Shown in pieces: positions 34,084 through 47,000 of a stretch of DNA of 64,000 nt (the stretch's first letter is position 1; each line of letters opens with the position of its first letter). The stretch covers positions 1-64,000 of the forward strand of contig CASCJZ010000073.1 in NCBI GenBank assembly GCA_949152475.1, read 5' to 3'. Origin of the DNA: Terebella lapidaria (taxonomy: Eukaryota; Annelida; Polychaeta; Terebellida; Terebellidae). A model generated the notes under the pieces. It ran no database searches, was not told where the DNA came from, and worked only from the letters and a program-made list of their open reading frames with translations. The translations under genes and the position numbers were made by a program.

Positions 34084-34806
34084 ATGTAATCTAAAGACTA
34101 ATACAAAATAACTTTCCAAGAAGAAGAAGTGATTGGTCATTGTTGTAACATTTTCCATAGTGAGGAAACTACCCAGTTTTCTAAATAATCTAAAAAAGGT
34201 CCTAATATTATCAAAGTAACATTAATGAAGAATCTTCCAAACAAAGCTGGAAGTAAAAGATCTATTAAATCACCTACTTAGGACTCTTTATGTACTAATA
34301 GTGCATCAAAGAAAAAAGACAACAAAATTAAAATACATAAACTCAACCAAATAAAATAACGTCAAGTTAAAATTGAATTGCTATCCCCTAACTAAAAAAC
34401 TTAGATCAAAGAACCAAGGAAATAATCTTCTTTAATCAATAGTAATGTTAATTTAGATGAAAATACTCCTAGTAGTTTAGAACAATATTTTACTAATGAA
34501 CATTGGGAATATGGACCATGGATGGGTAAGAATAAACAAGAAACTATAGGAAAAGTTTATAAATAAAATGGTACTGAATTAAGAGTAAATTTTTCTCCAG
34601 CTGAAAGTATCAACAAATTCAAAGAAAATAAATGGTGTAGTCATGATGGAGGTCTTAAGATAATTGAAGAAGTAAGAACAGTTCTATAACAAAGTGAATA
34701 CTCTCATTCTCAAGAGCTAGAATCACTCAAAATCAAAGATTTTTCCAAACCAGACTCTATTTTAGGAATTTTAGAAAAGCCTACTAGTACCCAAACATGC
34801 AAATGA
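34084..34806 (+). CDS. Hypothetical 240-residue protein
   Basis: A clean single-exon ORF of 241 codons runs from the ATG at 34084 (MQSKDQYKITFQEEEVIGHC) to the TGA at 34804-34806. The N-terminal half is basic and low in complexity (SKKKDNKIKIHKLNQIKQ). The C-terminal half has an ordered-looking segment with aromatic residues (NEHWEYGPWMGKNKQET, then NKWCSHDGGLKIIEEV). No membrane segment. Family not recognised. It diverges from the Sec15 gene with only 65 bp between starts. Confidence 0.6.
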
Positions 34807-34860
34807 TTTCTGTATCTTTGATTCAACTGATTAAATATTAACTACTCTATACTATATATT

Positions 34861-35133
34861 ATGGGATGTTCAGTTGGAATATAAGAAAGTAAACTATATT
34901 ATAATAAGGAAGTTTAGAGATAAAATAGTTTCTTCTTTACTGGAAACCAGTCGAAGAAAGAATAATCAAGTTTCATTAATTGTTAAAGAACTTATAATAA
35001 AGCTACTATTATTATGAATATGAGTATCCCAATTTAAAACAATAACAGAATTAAAAAATTAAACTCTCACCAAACATAAATTAAATATCCAAGGGTTATT
35101 GTTAATAAATTTCTGATTTATTTATTCAAATGA
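34861..35133 (+). CDS. Small MGC-start protein, possibly N-acylated
   Basis: An ORF of 91 codons starts MGCSVGIQESKLYYNKEV and ends at the TGA at 35131-35133. Met-Gly-Cys-Ser is a typical N-myristoylation plus palmitoylation start, so the protein may be tethered to the plasma or ciliary membrane. The rest is basic and Asn/Lys/Gln rich with no further motif. It lies 54 bp after the preceding gene on the same strand. Its small size keeps the confidence moderate. Confidence 0.45.
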
Positions 35134-35154
35134 TGGTAATCTAAATAGTTACTA

Positions 35155-35850
35155 TCAGCTGATATCATCTAGTTCAGTATTTTATTCCTATGCTTAGTTA
35201 TTTCCTGGAAGATGCTCAGTCTAGAGATTAGTGGTTGGATTCTTTTGAGAAGGTTGTATTTCTTCTTTCTTGGGTACTGAACTATTATGATGTTCTTTAA
35301 GTTGAAGTTAATTAAGACTGGAGAAATCTTCACTGATGATTTTAACTTCTTATTCTTTACTTTTAATAAAGTCAATAATTTCCTTGGTTACTATCGGACT
35401 TTATTGAATTGTAACTGCATTCCATACTAAATCTAATTGAAACCCTTTAAGATCTTTATATTCTTTATTTCGTAGCTTAGTAATGATAATCTCTTCTTCA
35501 GGTTTATATTCAGTTGCTTTTCTGATAATTTAATCCAATTATATGTATTATTTGGTAACAAACTAGTCCACATCCTTTTTTAATTTGGATAAATTTAACC
35601 TATAACTATTAATAACTTCTTCAATATCAGAATCAATCTTTCTTTCTGCTAAGACTTTCTTAATAAACTATCTAAATCCAACTGAAGTAATTTTATTCCC
35701 ATGAAGATGTAAACTTTCACATTATTATTCTTCACAAGAAGTACAGAAAAATGGATATATTTGACATTTTTCATGGAGGCAAACAAGTCGACCCTAATTA
35801 CCACTTAAACAAGAAGGATAATTAGTAGATGTCTTCTGTTGTTGTTTCAT
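35155..35850 (-). CDS. B-box-like zinc-finger coiled-coil protein
   Basis: The ATG at 35850 starts MKQQQKTSTNYPSCLSGNQG and the TGA is at 35155-35157, 231 residues, no intron. Residues 14-55 contain CLSGN..RLVCLHEKCQIYPFFCTSCEE followed in total by Cys/His pairs ending ESLHLHGN, the spacing of a B-box type zinc finger. The remainder is charged helix (DSDIEEVINSYRLNLSKLKK). Such short B-box/coil proteins are common in Paramecium. The role is unknown. It converges on the small MGC protein gene with 21 bp between stops. Confidence 0.6.
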
Positions 35851-35915
35851 TATTAATAAATTGGTATTGAAAATATAAAGAAATTATTCTATAATTATGC
35901 CTAATTGGAATATTA

Positions 35916-37690
35916 TCATAATTTTAGAGTAGAATTGCTTTAAAACAATCTACTTGAGAGTTTTTTACTTTTCTTCCTATTAGAATGAGAAATATTTTTA
36001 ATTAATTTATTTTCTGAATTCCTTAGTTTAATTTTTATACTTGAATTTTCTTTATTATTATTCAAATTTTCTTCATGAATTCGATCATAATAAAAATTTT
36101 TCATTATCTCTTTAAAATCATTATTTAATTTCTACTTTTTTTGTTCTTTAAGTACTAAATTCATTTATTTTAAAGCATTTTGATCAGTACATTCATCTAA
36201 GTTCAGTTTTTTATGAGATATAAAATTATATGGTGGTTAAACTTACTTTTTTATGAATTTTTCATATGCATTTTTACCAAACCAAGGATGTGATAGAATT
36301 TACTTTATACCATGAATAGATCCTAGACGATGTTTTGAATCCTTACATAAGAGACCTTTAAGTAAACTTTTACATTATCTAGTTAAGGGGACCTCATCAG
36401 GAATATAGAGTTCTTCTGAAAGTACAGCCTCATAAATTTAATTAGGATCTCTACTATAAAAAGGAGGTAAACCAATTAATAATTAATAGAGAAGAGCTCC
36501 CATACAATAGTAATCTACAGGATATGAATGTCCTTATCTAAATTTAGGATATAAAATTACTGTAAAATCATTTCAGGTGACATATATTATGGACTACCAC
36601 AAAATGAATATGCTAATGTCTTCTCAATCATATCAGGTTTTGCTAATCCTAAATCTGCTATTTTAACATGTCCATCTAGAGTAAGTAGAATATTTTCCGG
36701 TTTAATATCACGATAAACAATATGATTTTTATGTAAATAATCTAATCCTAAGAATATCTCTATAATATAGAATTTAGCAATAGATTCTGAGAGTCTTTGA
36801 TATTTTTTAATAAGACCAAATAATTCTCCTCCAGCACAATATTCTAAAATAAAGGCTAAATATTTATCAGATTCAAATGCATGTTAAAGTTTAATTAAAA
36901 AAGGATGATTAGAATCTTTCATAATATTTCTTTAATTCATAATTATCTTTTTCTTCTTATTTTTGATAATAAATTCTTTATCAATTAATTTTATTGCATT
37001 AAATTATCCAGTGATTTTAGAACGACATAGATAAACTTTAGAAAATCCTCCAGATCCAATTGGTTTAATTATTTAGAAATCTCTAAGAGTTACTTTACAA
37101 TTAGGAGATATTAATTGATAAATTTTTAGTGATATAGTTTTTCCGATAAGGAATTCATTAGGTAATTTTTATTCAACAAGTACATAATCTATAACAGTAT
37201 TTTTATTAAGAGTTTTATAGTAAACTCCTTAATAATATTGATTAAGATGATTTTTGATAGAATTATTGTGAGTTAACTCAATCCAATGTTCTTAATCTTT
37301 ATTATTACCTACAATAATAACCCTAACACATTTGCTTGTTTCTAGATCCTTAGTTTTTACAGTTAATTCTGGTTGTCTTCTATTAGAATGTAATTAAGTT
37401 GGTCTGATTTTTTTAGGTTGTTTTTCAGCACTATTTGACTTATGAATGTTAAATAGAGTGATTTTATTCCTTGGTGATTTAATGGTTGTAATAATATGAT
37501 TAAGATTTTTGCTTTTAGTATGATTTCGATCTGACAATAGAATCTGAGTAGAATCAGAACTAATTAATTAATTCTTTTGATTCAAATGGGCAAAATATAG
37601 TTTTTATGCTTCTTTAAGTTTGTTAGATGCTGATCTTATTGTTTTAATTAATAGAGTCTTACTATTACTTGATGATATTGATGATATCAT
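35916..37690 (-). CDS. AGC-family serine/threonine protein kinase
   Basis: The ATG at 37690 starts [20 protein letters not shown]. After a Ser/Asn-rich N-terminus of about 200 residues the kinase domain begins with [14 protein letters not shown] (glycine loop), then [10 protein letters not shown] (VAIK lysine), EYCAGGELF, the catalytic loop [14 protein letters not shown], the metal-binding motif as ADLGLAKP (DLG rather than DFG), FCGSPQYMSPEM, and a C-lobe ending [20 protein letters not shown]. An AGC-like C-tail follows with [10 protein letters not shown] and a basic Asn-rich end. A 23-nt intron at 36538-36560 falls right after the APE-equivalent and restores the frame. All catalytic residues except the DFG phenylalanine are canonical, so it should be active. 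The substrate is unknown. Confidence 0.88.
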
Positions 37691-37744
37691 ATGGAATTTT
37701 CTAAAATAGTTATATTATTTCAAAAAAGAAAAAAAATCTATAAA

Positions 37745-38905
37745 TCATTTATACAACTCATTGATCAATTATTCCACATCATCAAATTTATAATATTCTT
37801 CAATTCTAAAGTATTTTCTTAAAATAGTTCTAACATCATTAATACTCTTATTAAAATTACCCATTAGAAACTCTTCTAACCTCAAAAATTATGTGTCATT
37901 TGTGTCTCCAAAAAAAGAGATTATTGGAACTGCATTCTAAGGTTGGAATATATAAGTATGAGGGGAATTATCAATCAAAATCATTTGATTTAGGTTTCTA
38001 TTACTTAAGATTCTTAAATCCTTAGTATTAATTGGATCATGATTAGGATAAGGTTGATAAAGATGACAATGCTGACGAAATAGACGAAAGGAAAACAATT
38101 TTTGAAAAGGGTCTATAAGATTAAGAGCACTATTAGCATAAGATTAACGAGCTGCTGTAAAAATACCAATTTAGAAATATTTAGATAATCTCTCAAGAAC
38201 CTCTATAGCATGAGGTCTGATTTTCATTGTAAGACAAAGTCTAATTCCATCAATATTAATAAAAATATCCTCTGACTAATTCTCTTCACATTAACAGCAA
38301 TGAAGAATTGTTTAATCCATGTCAAAAATTAAAGTAATAGGGAATTTTTAACTAATTTATGGTAAATTAACAATTGTATGTGGATAAGAGGGTATATGTA
38401 CATTTTTATGGGTTTGGAAAACATTGAATGATGTCAATATATGAGTTGTAAATAAGGTTGGTTCTAGTTATCCTTCTATATATTTATGTAGATCCTTTTT
38501 AATTTCTCTAATGTAGTAGAAATCAAGGGATTTTTTATTATCCTTGTTTTTTTAAAGAGTTTTTCCAAGATGTTCATTTATATTTTCTTTAGTTTCTTGT
38601 TCATTAATTTTTGACCTTCTTGAATACTTGAAAATTTGACTTGGAATCATTTGATATTTTATTGATTCATCTCTAAAACCTCCTCCTTAAGATTTTTTAA
38701 TATTATGAACTTTTCTATAAGTTAAAGATATTTTTGGGAGAGATTGGGAGTGTTAAAGAAGGCGTGGATGCTACCATATGTTAGTTGAGAGACCTTGATT
38801 AAATTTAGGCCTTCCTAGTCTATATTTAGGGATGATTGTTTGACTTCCTTTCTTATTTAGACCAGTAATACGTTTTTTATGAGATTGAACTTCATTCTTC
38901 CTCAT
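37745..38905 (-). CDS. FCP1/SCP-type (NIF) protein phosphatase
   Basis: This is a HAD-superfamily serine phosphatase like those acting on the RNA polymerase II C-terminal domain. One uninterrupted ORF runs from the ATG at 38905 (MRKNEVQSHKKRITGLNKKG) to the TGA at 37745-37747, 386 residues. The phosphorylated Asp motif is in PITLIFDMDQTILHCC (DxDxT). Later elements fit the family: GIRLCLTMKIRPHAIEVLER, FQIGIFTAARQSYAN, and QMILIDNSPHTYIFQPQNAV with the conserved VDNSP-like loop. The N-terminal 170 residues are basic and of unknown function. SCP-like, given the lack of a BRCT domain. The real target is not deducible. Confidence 0.88.
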
Positions 38906-39021
38906 TTTCTAATGGAATAAGTTAGTAAATTCGAGATAAAATATGTTCTATATTATAAAGGAAAAATTGCTTATGTTTTAATAATCTTTAGTCTACTGAT
39001 ATATATGTATCAAATTCATTA

Positions 39022-39497
39022 TCAAAGCATCTTTAGATTTAATGTTGGTTTTCTTGCTGGCTTAATTTTATGTCTAGATAGAGATCTATGACTGCCTAAC
39101 AAAGATGATATGCTTAATGTTAATGTTTTAGAACCTGCTGGAGTATTCTTGGAATGATTCCTAGGATTCTTAGTAGTTTGAGTTAATTGATTGAGAATTG
39201 GTTGTTGATGAGTAGTATATGAGGATGATGGTTCTATCTCCATTTGTACTAAATTTTATAGTATTTCAATGTAGTGTTATTTTTCTTGTATGAGTTGTTC
39301 ATAATGTTATTGCATTTTCTTATTTGCTTCTTTATGGGTCTAGATATAGAATGAAGTACTTGTTCAAGATCATCTATCTTTTTAGTATTCATTTCCTAGA
39401 GATTCTTAATTAATCTAGCATTATTCTTCCTCATCTATAAGTTCTTCCTTTTTTCAGAAAGGGAATCATTAGTGCTTATATTTTCCTTATTTCTCAT
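39022..39497 (-). CDS. Small coiled-coil protein with basic tail
   Basis: The ATG at 39497 starts MRNKENISTNDSLSEKRKN; a 20-nt intron at 39340-39359 (GTACTT...ATCTAG on the minus strand) joins KIDDLEQ to THKEANKKMQQHYEQLI in frame, and the TGA is at 39022-39024, about 150 residues. The first half is coiled coil; the second is Ser/Thr/Arg rich (SLLGSHRSLSRHKIKPARK), perhaps microtubule or nucleic-acid binding. No family recognised. Confidence 0.55.
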
Positions 39498-39545
39498 AAT
39501 AACTGATTTTTATAATTCCTTAAAATTATCTTATAAAAAGTTCAA

Positions 39546-39851
39546 ATGGGTGGTAAAAAGAACAAAGGTAAAAAACCTGACAATAAGCCTATCATTGATG
39601 CTACTCCTGAAGCAGCTAAAACCTAATCTACTAAGGAAGAAGAAATGAATAAAATCATGACTGCTATTAACTCAATGGATCTTGATAATCCTAATTTCAT
39701 TGATATTAATTCCTTTGATCATTCTAAGACTATTTTAGAAAATGCTCTTGATGATATCCAACATTATTTGAAGCTCTTTGAAAAGGAATAATACTCTAAA
39801 TTCCCCAAACCCCAACCACAAGTTGAGTAGTAACCAGTAAAAAAAGAATGA
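39546..39851 (+). CDS. Small hypothetical protein (101 aa)
   Basis: An intact ORF of 102 codons starts MGGKKNKGKKPDNKPIIDAT and ends at the TGA at 39849-39851. MGG at the start may allow N-myristoylation. A basic Lys/Gly N-terminus is followed by an acidic helical middle (DIQHYLKLFEKEQYSKF) and a Pro/Gln tail. It diverges from the previous gene with a 48-bp spacer. Family not recognised. Confidence 0.5.
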
Positions 39852-40261
39852 TTGTGAACATTAATTCCAATTCTCATAACATAGTTGGTGTACTTAAGGT
39901 TATTAGTATTTAAGAATTATATTATTGCACTTTGACTGAATTGTATAACTTTCAATTTTTAAATATTGTTGATTGAACATTTATTATCTTATTCAAACTG
40001 AATATTTAAGTTAAAAGTTAGAATTTTGACTTTACTTAATGATATTACTTAGATCTACTTCCCTGTTCAACAATTTCCTCCAATAATTAAGAATGATTTG
40101 ATTTTTTCATTTTTTATGGAAAAATCTATGAATCCTCAGCTGTACTATTTTGTTTTCGATGAATAGAAGCTGAATTCAATCAAATAATTAATCAATTAAA
40201 TACTTTTTGGTTGTTTAAATTTCGAACTCATTGATTATTTTAATATTTCTTAAATAGAACT
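39852..40261. other. Intergenic region, nothing recognised
   Basis: 410 bp of AT-rich sequence. Short ORFs occur, one starting MEKSMNPQLYYFVFDEQK near 40119, but none looks conserved and it would overlap the next gene. It probably holds a terminator and the promoter of the next gene. Confidence 0.4.
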
Positions 40262-40933
40262 ATGGTCGACTTTACCTTTGATGGATTGTTTAAACCTATG
40301 AGTAAGGGAATCTTGGATACAACTAACTTACCTCCTACAGTTACAATATCATCACATTTTTACTCATTATCTTTAGGACTTGAGATAATTTTACTGCTAT
40401 TCTTTATTGGGCAGTTTTCTTTTGTAGTTTATAGAGCTGCTAAGAAGGTGAAAAACCCTAAATTTGAATCAGCGAATCTAGAAGAAGAATCTTAATTGTC
40501 TGATGAGAAATCTAACAATTAGGATTAAGAAAAAAAAACTAATGATAATCTGATCTATAGATTTGATGAAGAAGAACAAGATAAAGAAAAAAGTGATGAT
40601 GGAGAAGACAATTAAGACAAAGAATAAGAAAAAGATGGGTATAATAGCAGTCAAGATGATGAATAATTAGAGGCTACTGCTTATCATTATTTACTCATAG
40701 ATCACAAGCTGCTGAGCTATCAACCTTTTTTGATAATTCCTATTATTTGCAATATGGTCTTTGCCTTTGATATTCTGGCTATGATATGCTTTTTATCTGC
40801 TTTTTTGTTGTTTGGCCTCTTTAATATCAGAGAATTTGGAAATTCTATAAGACTTCTGAAGATAGTACACATGATACCAGCAATATTAGGTTTTTTATCA
40901 TTCTATATCCAAGACCATGACATGAGAACATGA
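40262..40933 (+). CDS. Membrane protein with acidic central loop
   Basis: A single-exon ORF of 224 codons runs from the ATG at 40262 (MVDFTFDGLFKPMSKGILD) to the TGA at 40931-40933. There is one transmembrane helix at about residues 40-62 (LGLEIILLLFFIGQFSFVVY), then a very acidic Asp/Glu/Lys/Gln-rich region of about 85 residues (DEEEQDKEKSDDGEDNQDKE), then two or three more helices (PFLIIPIICNMVFAFDILAM, ICFLSAFLLFGLF and IVHMIPAILGFLSFYI). The acidic loop could bind Ca2+ or basic partners, but this is only composition. Family not recognised. Confidence 0.6.
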
Positions 40934-41048
40934 TTCTTTAATCAGCTAATAAATTATTTACTTAATCAATTTTTTGAACTAATTATAGTTTTTCCTTATA
41001 AAATCATAGAAAATAAAGGAATTAACAATTTTTTTATAACTCAATTTA

Positions 41049-41824
41049 TCAGATTTTTTCTAAAGTAGGGCTAACATCAGAATATTTCCCACTCTGAGCT
41101 ATATTCTTGATTTGTATTTTTCTGTTATCCAAATTGGCAATATAGCCTCTTATTTCTGTTAAAGTTGACTTAAAAACTGAAGTATTAGGAGATTGTATTT
41201 GAATAGATTTTATACTTTGGAATGATTTTTCATGTTCTTCATCTTTCTTCTGCCTCATTTTATGTAGAACATAAAGTTAATCTTCTGTTTCTTTAACTTG
41301 TGACTTAAGTCTAGCTATTTGTTCCTTACTATTTTCTGTAGTTTCTTCAAGTTCCATTTGTAGAATAGCTAATTCTTCCATTGTTTTTTATGTTCTTAGT
41401 TCATACTCTGTTAGGACTGATTTGGTTGCTCTAAGCTATTATTAGTAGAATAAATACCTATGATTCTAGACTTTAATTAATAATTTCTAATTCAATAACT
41501 TTTTTTTCCAGTTCTACAAATTTAGTTTTGAACTTAATTTCTTTCTTTCTTAGTAGTTTCAATTTATCTTTAAACTGCACTGTTAAAATTCTTCCTTTTA
41601 ATCTTAATAACAATAAATAATAACTTTAACATCACTAAGTTCCTTATTAAGTATTTAATTTTTCTTTTTTACTTCCTTAATTTCATCTTCCAAATCATTA
41701 ATGATAAAATTACTATGTTCTACTTGTTATAAACTCTATTACAGTGAAATTCAGCCATTTGTGCATTAAGTTCTTCACATTATATCATTTTAGCCTCATA
41801 TTATTTCCTATAATCAACCTCCAT
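41049..41824 (-). CDS. Coiled-coil protein with two or more tiny introns
   Basis: The ATG at 41824 starts MEVDYRKQYEAKMIQCEEL. A 23-nt intron at 41720-41742 joins NAQMAEFHQ to HSNFIINDLEDEIKEVKKK; a 22-nt intron at 41436-41457 joins IINQSLESQ to LRATKSVLTEYELRTQ. Between them, near 41600-41620, one more frame change (around VKVII and KDKLKLLRKKEIKFKTKFVE) is unresolved: the GT...AG candidates have the wrong phase. The rest is charged coiled coil ending ANLDNRKIQIKNIAQSGK and the TGA at 41049-41051. About 240 residues. Family not recognised. Confidence 0.55.
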
Positions 41825-41882
41825 TTGCAGATTTGTACGAGAAATTTATAGTGTTTTTTATAATAACTGAAATTATAAGAGA

Positions 41883-43880
41883 ATGTAATAGGACGAATAT
41901 GAAGATGATGAATTTAACTATCAAGGATTAGGAAGCAACAGACACAATATCTCTAAATAAGAAAAAATATATGGAGTATTCTATGAATCAGTTAATTCAT
42001 CACCATCTCAACATGAGAATAAATATGTACAATTCAAAACTGGGTAAACACTAGAAAATTACTCTGGTGATTTAACAGTTCATGTACCTAAAGGTAAAAA
42101 AAGATAATAATGGAAATTAAGAGATCCTTTAACTGAACCTGAAGTAGGACAATTTAATCTTGAAACTTTTGTACATCAAGTCAACAAAAATCAGTATTTA
42201 GATGCAATTGAAGAAGAAAAAGAAGACTAATAAGATGATAAAAAACCAATTGGATTAAATTAAAAAGTAAAAGCTAAATTAGAGTTAATAAAAATAGGAG
42301 AATAATAAGTTACAACTTTTGAAGACTATTTTAGTAAAAGAGAAAAAGCAGAACCTATTAAAACTTAAGAATAACTTGAAAAAGAGAAATAATTTAAAGA
42401 AAAATATGGTATTGGATTTAAGATGATGACCAATATGAAATTTAATGTAATTAAAGGATTAGGAAAAGCTTAACAAGGAATAATAAAACCTGTTGAAGCT
42501 ATAAAAAAGACTGCTTTAACTGTTAGAGATAATTAAATTCCAAATAAAATCAAAAAATCTTAACTTAAGGATGAATCAGATTCAGATATAGAATCAACTG
42601 TTTCAGAAGAATAAAGTAAAGAGAAATATTAAGAACTTTTTAATTTTAAATCAAGAAATCCTAAAATTAATAATTTTCTATTAGATTTAAGGAATTAATA
42701 TGAAAAAATTCAAGGAAAAGCTTTTTTCTTTGAAAAATAAATTGAAAGTTTTTGGAAAGAACTTGAAATTAGTTAAAATCTTCAGTTATAAAAGAATAAT
42801 CAAATAGAATTAATAAAAAATTAGGTTAAATCATTAAGAGATATAACAAGTAATATTGATTATTGTAAAAAGCATCCACATTTGGCAATTGAACTTAAAG
42901 TAGATTTAATTCTAGTAAAAAGAGTTTATTTAGAGCTCAAACCAATGAATATTCATGAATTAAAGGAAAAATTTAATACCCTTATCACTAATCTTAAGTA
43001 AACTTTAAGTAATTTATATTTAGCTAAGGAAGAAGAAACCTTAAAGGAATATAATTAAATAACTGGATTTCAAACTAAAATGCATGAAGTTTACTCAATT
43101 AATCTTATTAAGAAAGGTTCAAAATATAATGATAAGGATATCTTATCTATAAGTGAAGAAGATCAATAGAAAATCAATAGATTAATAGAAATTATCATAG
43201 AAGATACTGTTTTACCAAAGTTGATCACTTATTTCCAAAATTATAGGTCAATTGGTGATATTAAAGACCTAGATCTTGTCACTTTAATTGCAAGACTATA
43301 AAAAACTATTAAAACTAGCCTCAAAATGAAGGAATTTCTTGAAGAATCTCTTATACCACTAATTGATAGCTATATCAATAACATTAAGTTTAGTTAGAAA
43401 GTACTTCCTCATATTGTGGTTTTTCCTTGGCTAGAAGTCATTAAGCCAAGTTCCCTAAATATGAAAATATTTATATCACGAATTATATCTAGGCTATGGA
43501 CTATAGAGGATAGAGTCTTTTATAATATAGTTAAACCATGGATGTAGTTTTTCACTCAGGAAAATAGAAATTATTTAGTAAATTTTTATATTATCCCGAG
43601 ATTGATGCATGAATTTGAAGGTTTAAAATTGAATAATCCTAACTCAAAAAATAAAATACTCTATATGAAAGAATATTTTAGTTTGATTCCACTTTAAGTA
43701 GCTCAATATATCTTAAGAGAAACATTGGTTTTAGAAGTTCTTTATACTTATCGATAGTATGAACATCAAATGAATAGAAAATAACTTAGAGAATGGCTTC
43801 AAAGGTGGTAAAAAAAAATAGATCAAATATCTCATCATTTCCTATTAAATGAATTAAACTAATATGGGATTAAACCTTGA
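41883..43880 (+). CDS. TFIP11: TFIP11/Ntr1-like spliceosome disassembly factor
   Basis: TFIP11 (yeast Ntr1) stimulates the helicase Prp43/DHX15 to take apart spent spliceosomes in the nucleus. A single ORF of 666 codons runs from the ATG at 41883 (MQQDEYEDDEFNYQGLGS) to the TGA at 43878-43880. The N-terminus has KQEKIYGVFYESVNSS (family: ..ATYGVW.EDSD). Residues about 170-215 are a degenerate G-patch (YGIGFKMMTNMKFNVIKGLG, then KAQQGIIKPVEAIKK, matching the family's G(I)..PIEA). The C-terminal region fits the GCFC domain, including VVFPWLEVIKPSSLNMKIF and VKPWMQFFTQENRNYLVNFY. No introns are needed, which is neat for a splicing factor but not meaningful by itself. Confidence 0.85.
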
Positions 43881-44080
43881 AAATGATTTTTATAAAAATT
43901 CACACTGATATTCATATAATCAAATAAGATAGATTAAGATCATACCAACCCTATGCGTAAGACATTTAAACATCAATTTAATTGTCTTGATCTTTGAGAC
44001 ACAGTGTAAACCCAATATAATTACATCTATTTATTTGTAGTTCAAATATGGGATGGATTGGGGTTTATGGGTTGAATCAA

Positions 44081-47000
44081 TGTTCATTGGCTGAATTCTG
44101 GCGGGATCTGGCCGGATTCATTGGAGTCGCCACTGAAGCACTTAATCTTGACCACGACAATGACAACTATCAGCAAAATCACTAAAGGAATGGTCAATCC
44201 TAAAATCAAAGCCAAATTGGGTCCAGAATCAGGGCAGGTATTCTCACCATCCGAAGATGCTACACTTGCTGAGACAATACTAATTCCATTGATGTTTCCT
44301 CCTGCTTTCACATTGTTTGCTAGATCCTAATTTTGTTGACATACCATTGCATCATCACCACTCTGAGCAAATCCTACCTGTGCTGAAATTTAAGTTGTTG
44401 TGGTTGTGTTAGTTTGAAAGCTTAATGCTGCTGGACCTTGTGCTATGGTTTCCCATGTAAGTTCTCTTTAGTTTGTGATTCCAGCAAAGCCTAATAAAGC
44501 AGTAGTAAATGCAGAAAGATCACTTTGGAGGAAACTAGCTAAAGGAGTTGCAAGGACAATAGTAGCACGATTAAACACAGATCTCTTGCATTTCCAAGTC
44601 CTATTTCCATTACTATTCATCTGAGTATATCCAGGGATGCAGCTGAGACATCTGGTGGGTCTACCATCACAAGTTGCACATGGGGATGAACATGCAATAC
44701 ATTTGCTCTGGGGTCCTGTTAAAAGTGATTTAGCTTAGGTCCAGCCTGAAGAACAAACAGCACATACACTTGCACTTAAGCACTAAGAACAACCTGCTGA
44801 GCATGCAGTACAAGTATTGTTGTTGAGGTAATAGCCAGAAGAACAAACTTAGCAGGTTGTTGCATCAGAACAAGAATCACACCAACTAATGCAGGCAACA
44901 CAAGCTGGAGGAGTTGCAGTATTAACATACTGACCCAAAGGACATTCTGTACAACCAGCAGCTGGGCAAGCAGTGACTGTGCATGTCTTTGCAGTAGAAT
45001 CATAAGTATAGCCTTTCAAGCAGCCAGTACAACTGGTTGGTGCATTATCTTAGCAGGTAAAGCAAGGGAAGGTGCAATCAACTACACATAGATTAGCCAT
45101 AGTCAGGGATCCATGATAACCTTGAGCACAAGATGTACACATAGTGGAACTAGTAACACACGTTCTACAACTGACATCACAAAGAACACACATGGAATTG
45201 GAATTCATATATGACCCTTCACTACAGGCTGTGCATGTAGCAATATCTGTTGGGTTGCAGATTTCACAGCCGTCAAGGCATTGGATACAAGTACCATTGT
45301 TAAGGGTATAACCATCTGAGCAGAGGGAGCAAGCAGTAGCTGATGAGCATTGTTAACAGTTGCTAATACTACAAGCAGTGCAGGTGACTTCATTATTAGC
45401 TGCTCCACTAACTGCAGCTGAGAAGAATCCTTCTAAACAAGAAAGGCAACTTGAGGCACCAGCAGCAGAGCATGATGCACAACTAGAATCACATGCTGTA
45501 CATGCACCAGTGTCAACAAAAAATCCATCGAAGCAAGTCATGCATGCTGAATTTGATGAGCAAGTTTTGCAGTTAATATCACATCGGACTGGAGATGTGC
45601 CAAAGTAACCAGCAGCAGCTGCAGAACAAGCTAAAGTGCCAGAAGGACAAGTACAAACACCACAGCCCTTTCCACAAAGTTAATATATATTACCTGATGT
45701 TTGTGCACAAGTGGCTGCAGTACCTCTGGTGGGTTGTGAACAAGCATTAGAATTGCAATATGAGCCAGCAGCATTACCCATACAGTCATTGTTAACAAGA
45801 CATGCAACACAAGTACCAGTACCTGCGGTATCACAACGGGGTGTTGCTGGTGAGGTACAACCGGTATTAGACAGGCAAAAAACACAAAGGTGGGTATTGG
45901 GATTACATGTTGGAGTCATTCCAGTACAAGCTGCACCAGAGCCACAGACACAAGTATTATCTGATGCACAAACAGTACCAGCTGTAATCATGGCATTACC
46001 AGTACAATGAGCATCAGTTGAGCATGCTTTACAGGCAGTATTGGCTGGAGTAGTAGCATCAGTGATGCATACGGGTAAAGTGGAAGGAACAGTGCATTTA
46101 GTATTAGTCCCACACTCACAAGTTCCAGCATTACAAGTATCACTGTCTCCACTGCAAGGAGCATTAATGCCACATTTGCATGTACCAGTTGCATCACAAA
46201 TATTAGTTGTTCCACTGCAAGCAGCAGCAGCACCACACATACAAGTTCCACCAGTACAAACATTACTAGCCATGGTGCAGGCAGCACTACCACAGACACA
46301 ATTTCCACCAGTACAAGTATCACTGTTTCCAATACAAGCAGAACCACTACCACAGACACATATAGTATTTGTACAAGTATCACCTGTATTAATGTTGGCG
46401 CAATCAGCAGTTGCTGCGCATTACGAGCCACAAGTACCGCTGGTGCATACAGGCATAGTGGAAGAACAAGCAGATCCACTACCACAGACACATACATTAT
46501 TTGTACAAGTATCACCTCCTATGATACCAGCACAATCAGCATCCACCATACATTCCTTACAAACACCACTGATGCAGAAAGGAGTAGTTCCACTACAATC
46601 ACCACCAGTAGTACCACATACACATGCAATACCACTACAAGTATCAGCAGCACCACTACAGGCATCATTACTACCACATTTACATACACCAACTGTACAA
46701 ACACTACTATCTTTACCGCAAAGAGCACCAGTAGTACCACATACACAAGTACCAGAAGTATCACAAGTATCAGATAGACCACTACAAGCAGCAAAAGTAC
46801 CACAAAGACACACACCATTTGTACAAGCATTACTAGTTTTACTAACACAAGGATTGCCAGTGCCACCACACTCACAAGTTCCAGCATTACAAGTATCACT
46901 TAGTCCACTACAAGCAACAGCATTAGCAGAGCTACCACAAACGCATACATCATTTGTGCAAGTATCACCTGTAGTACCAGTAGCACAAGGTCCAGCATTT

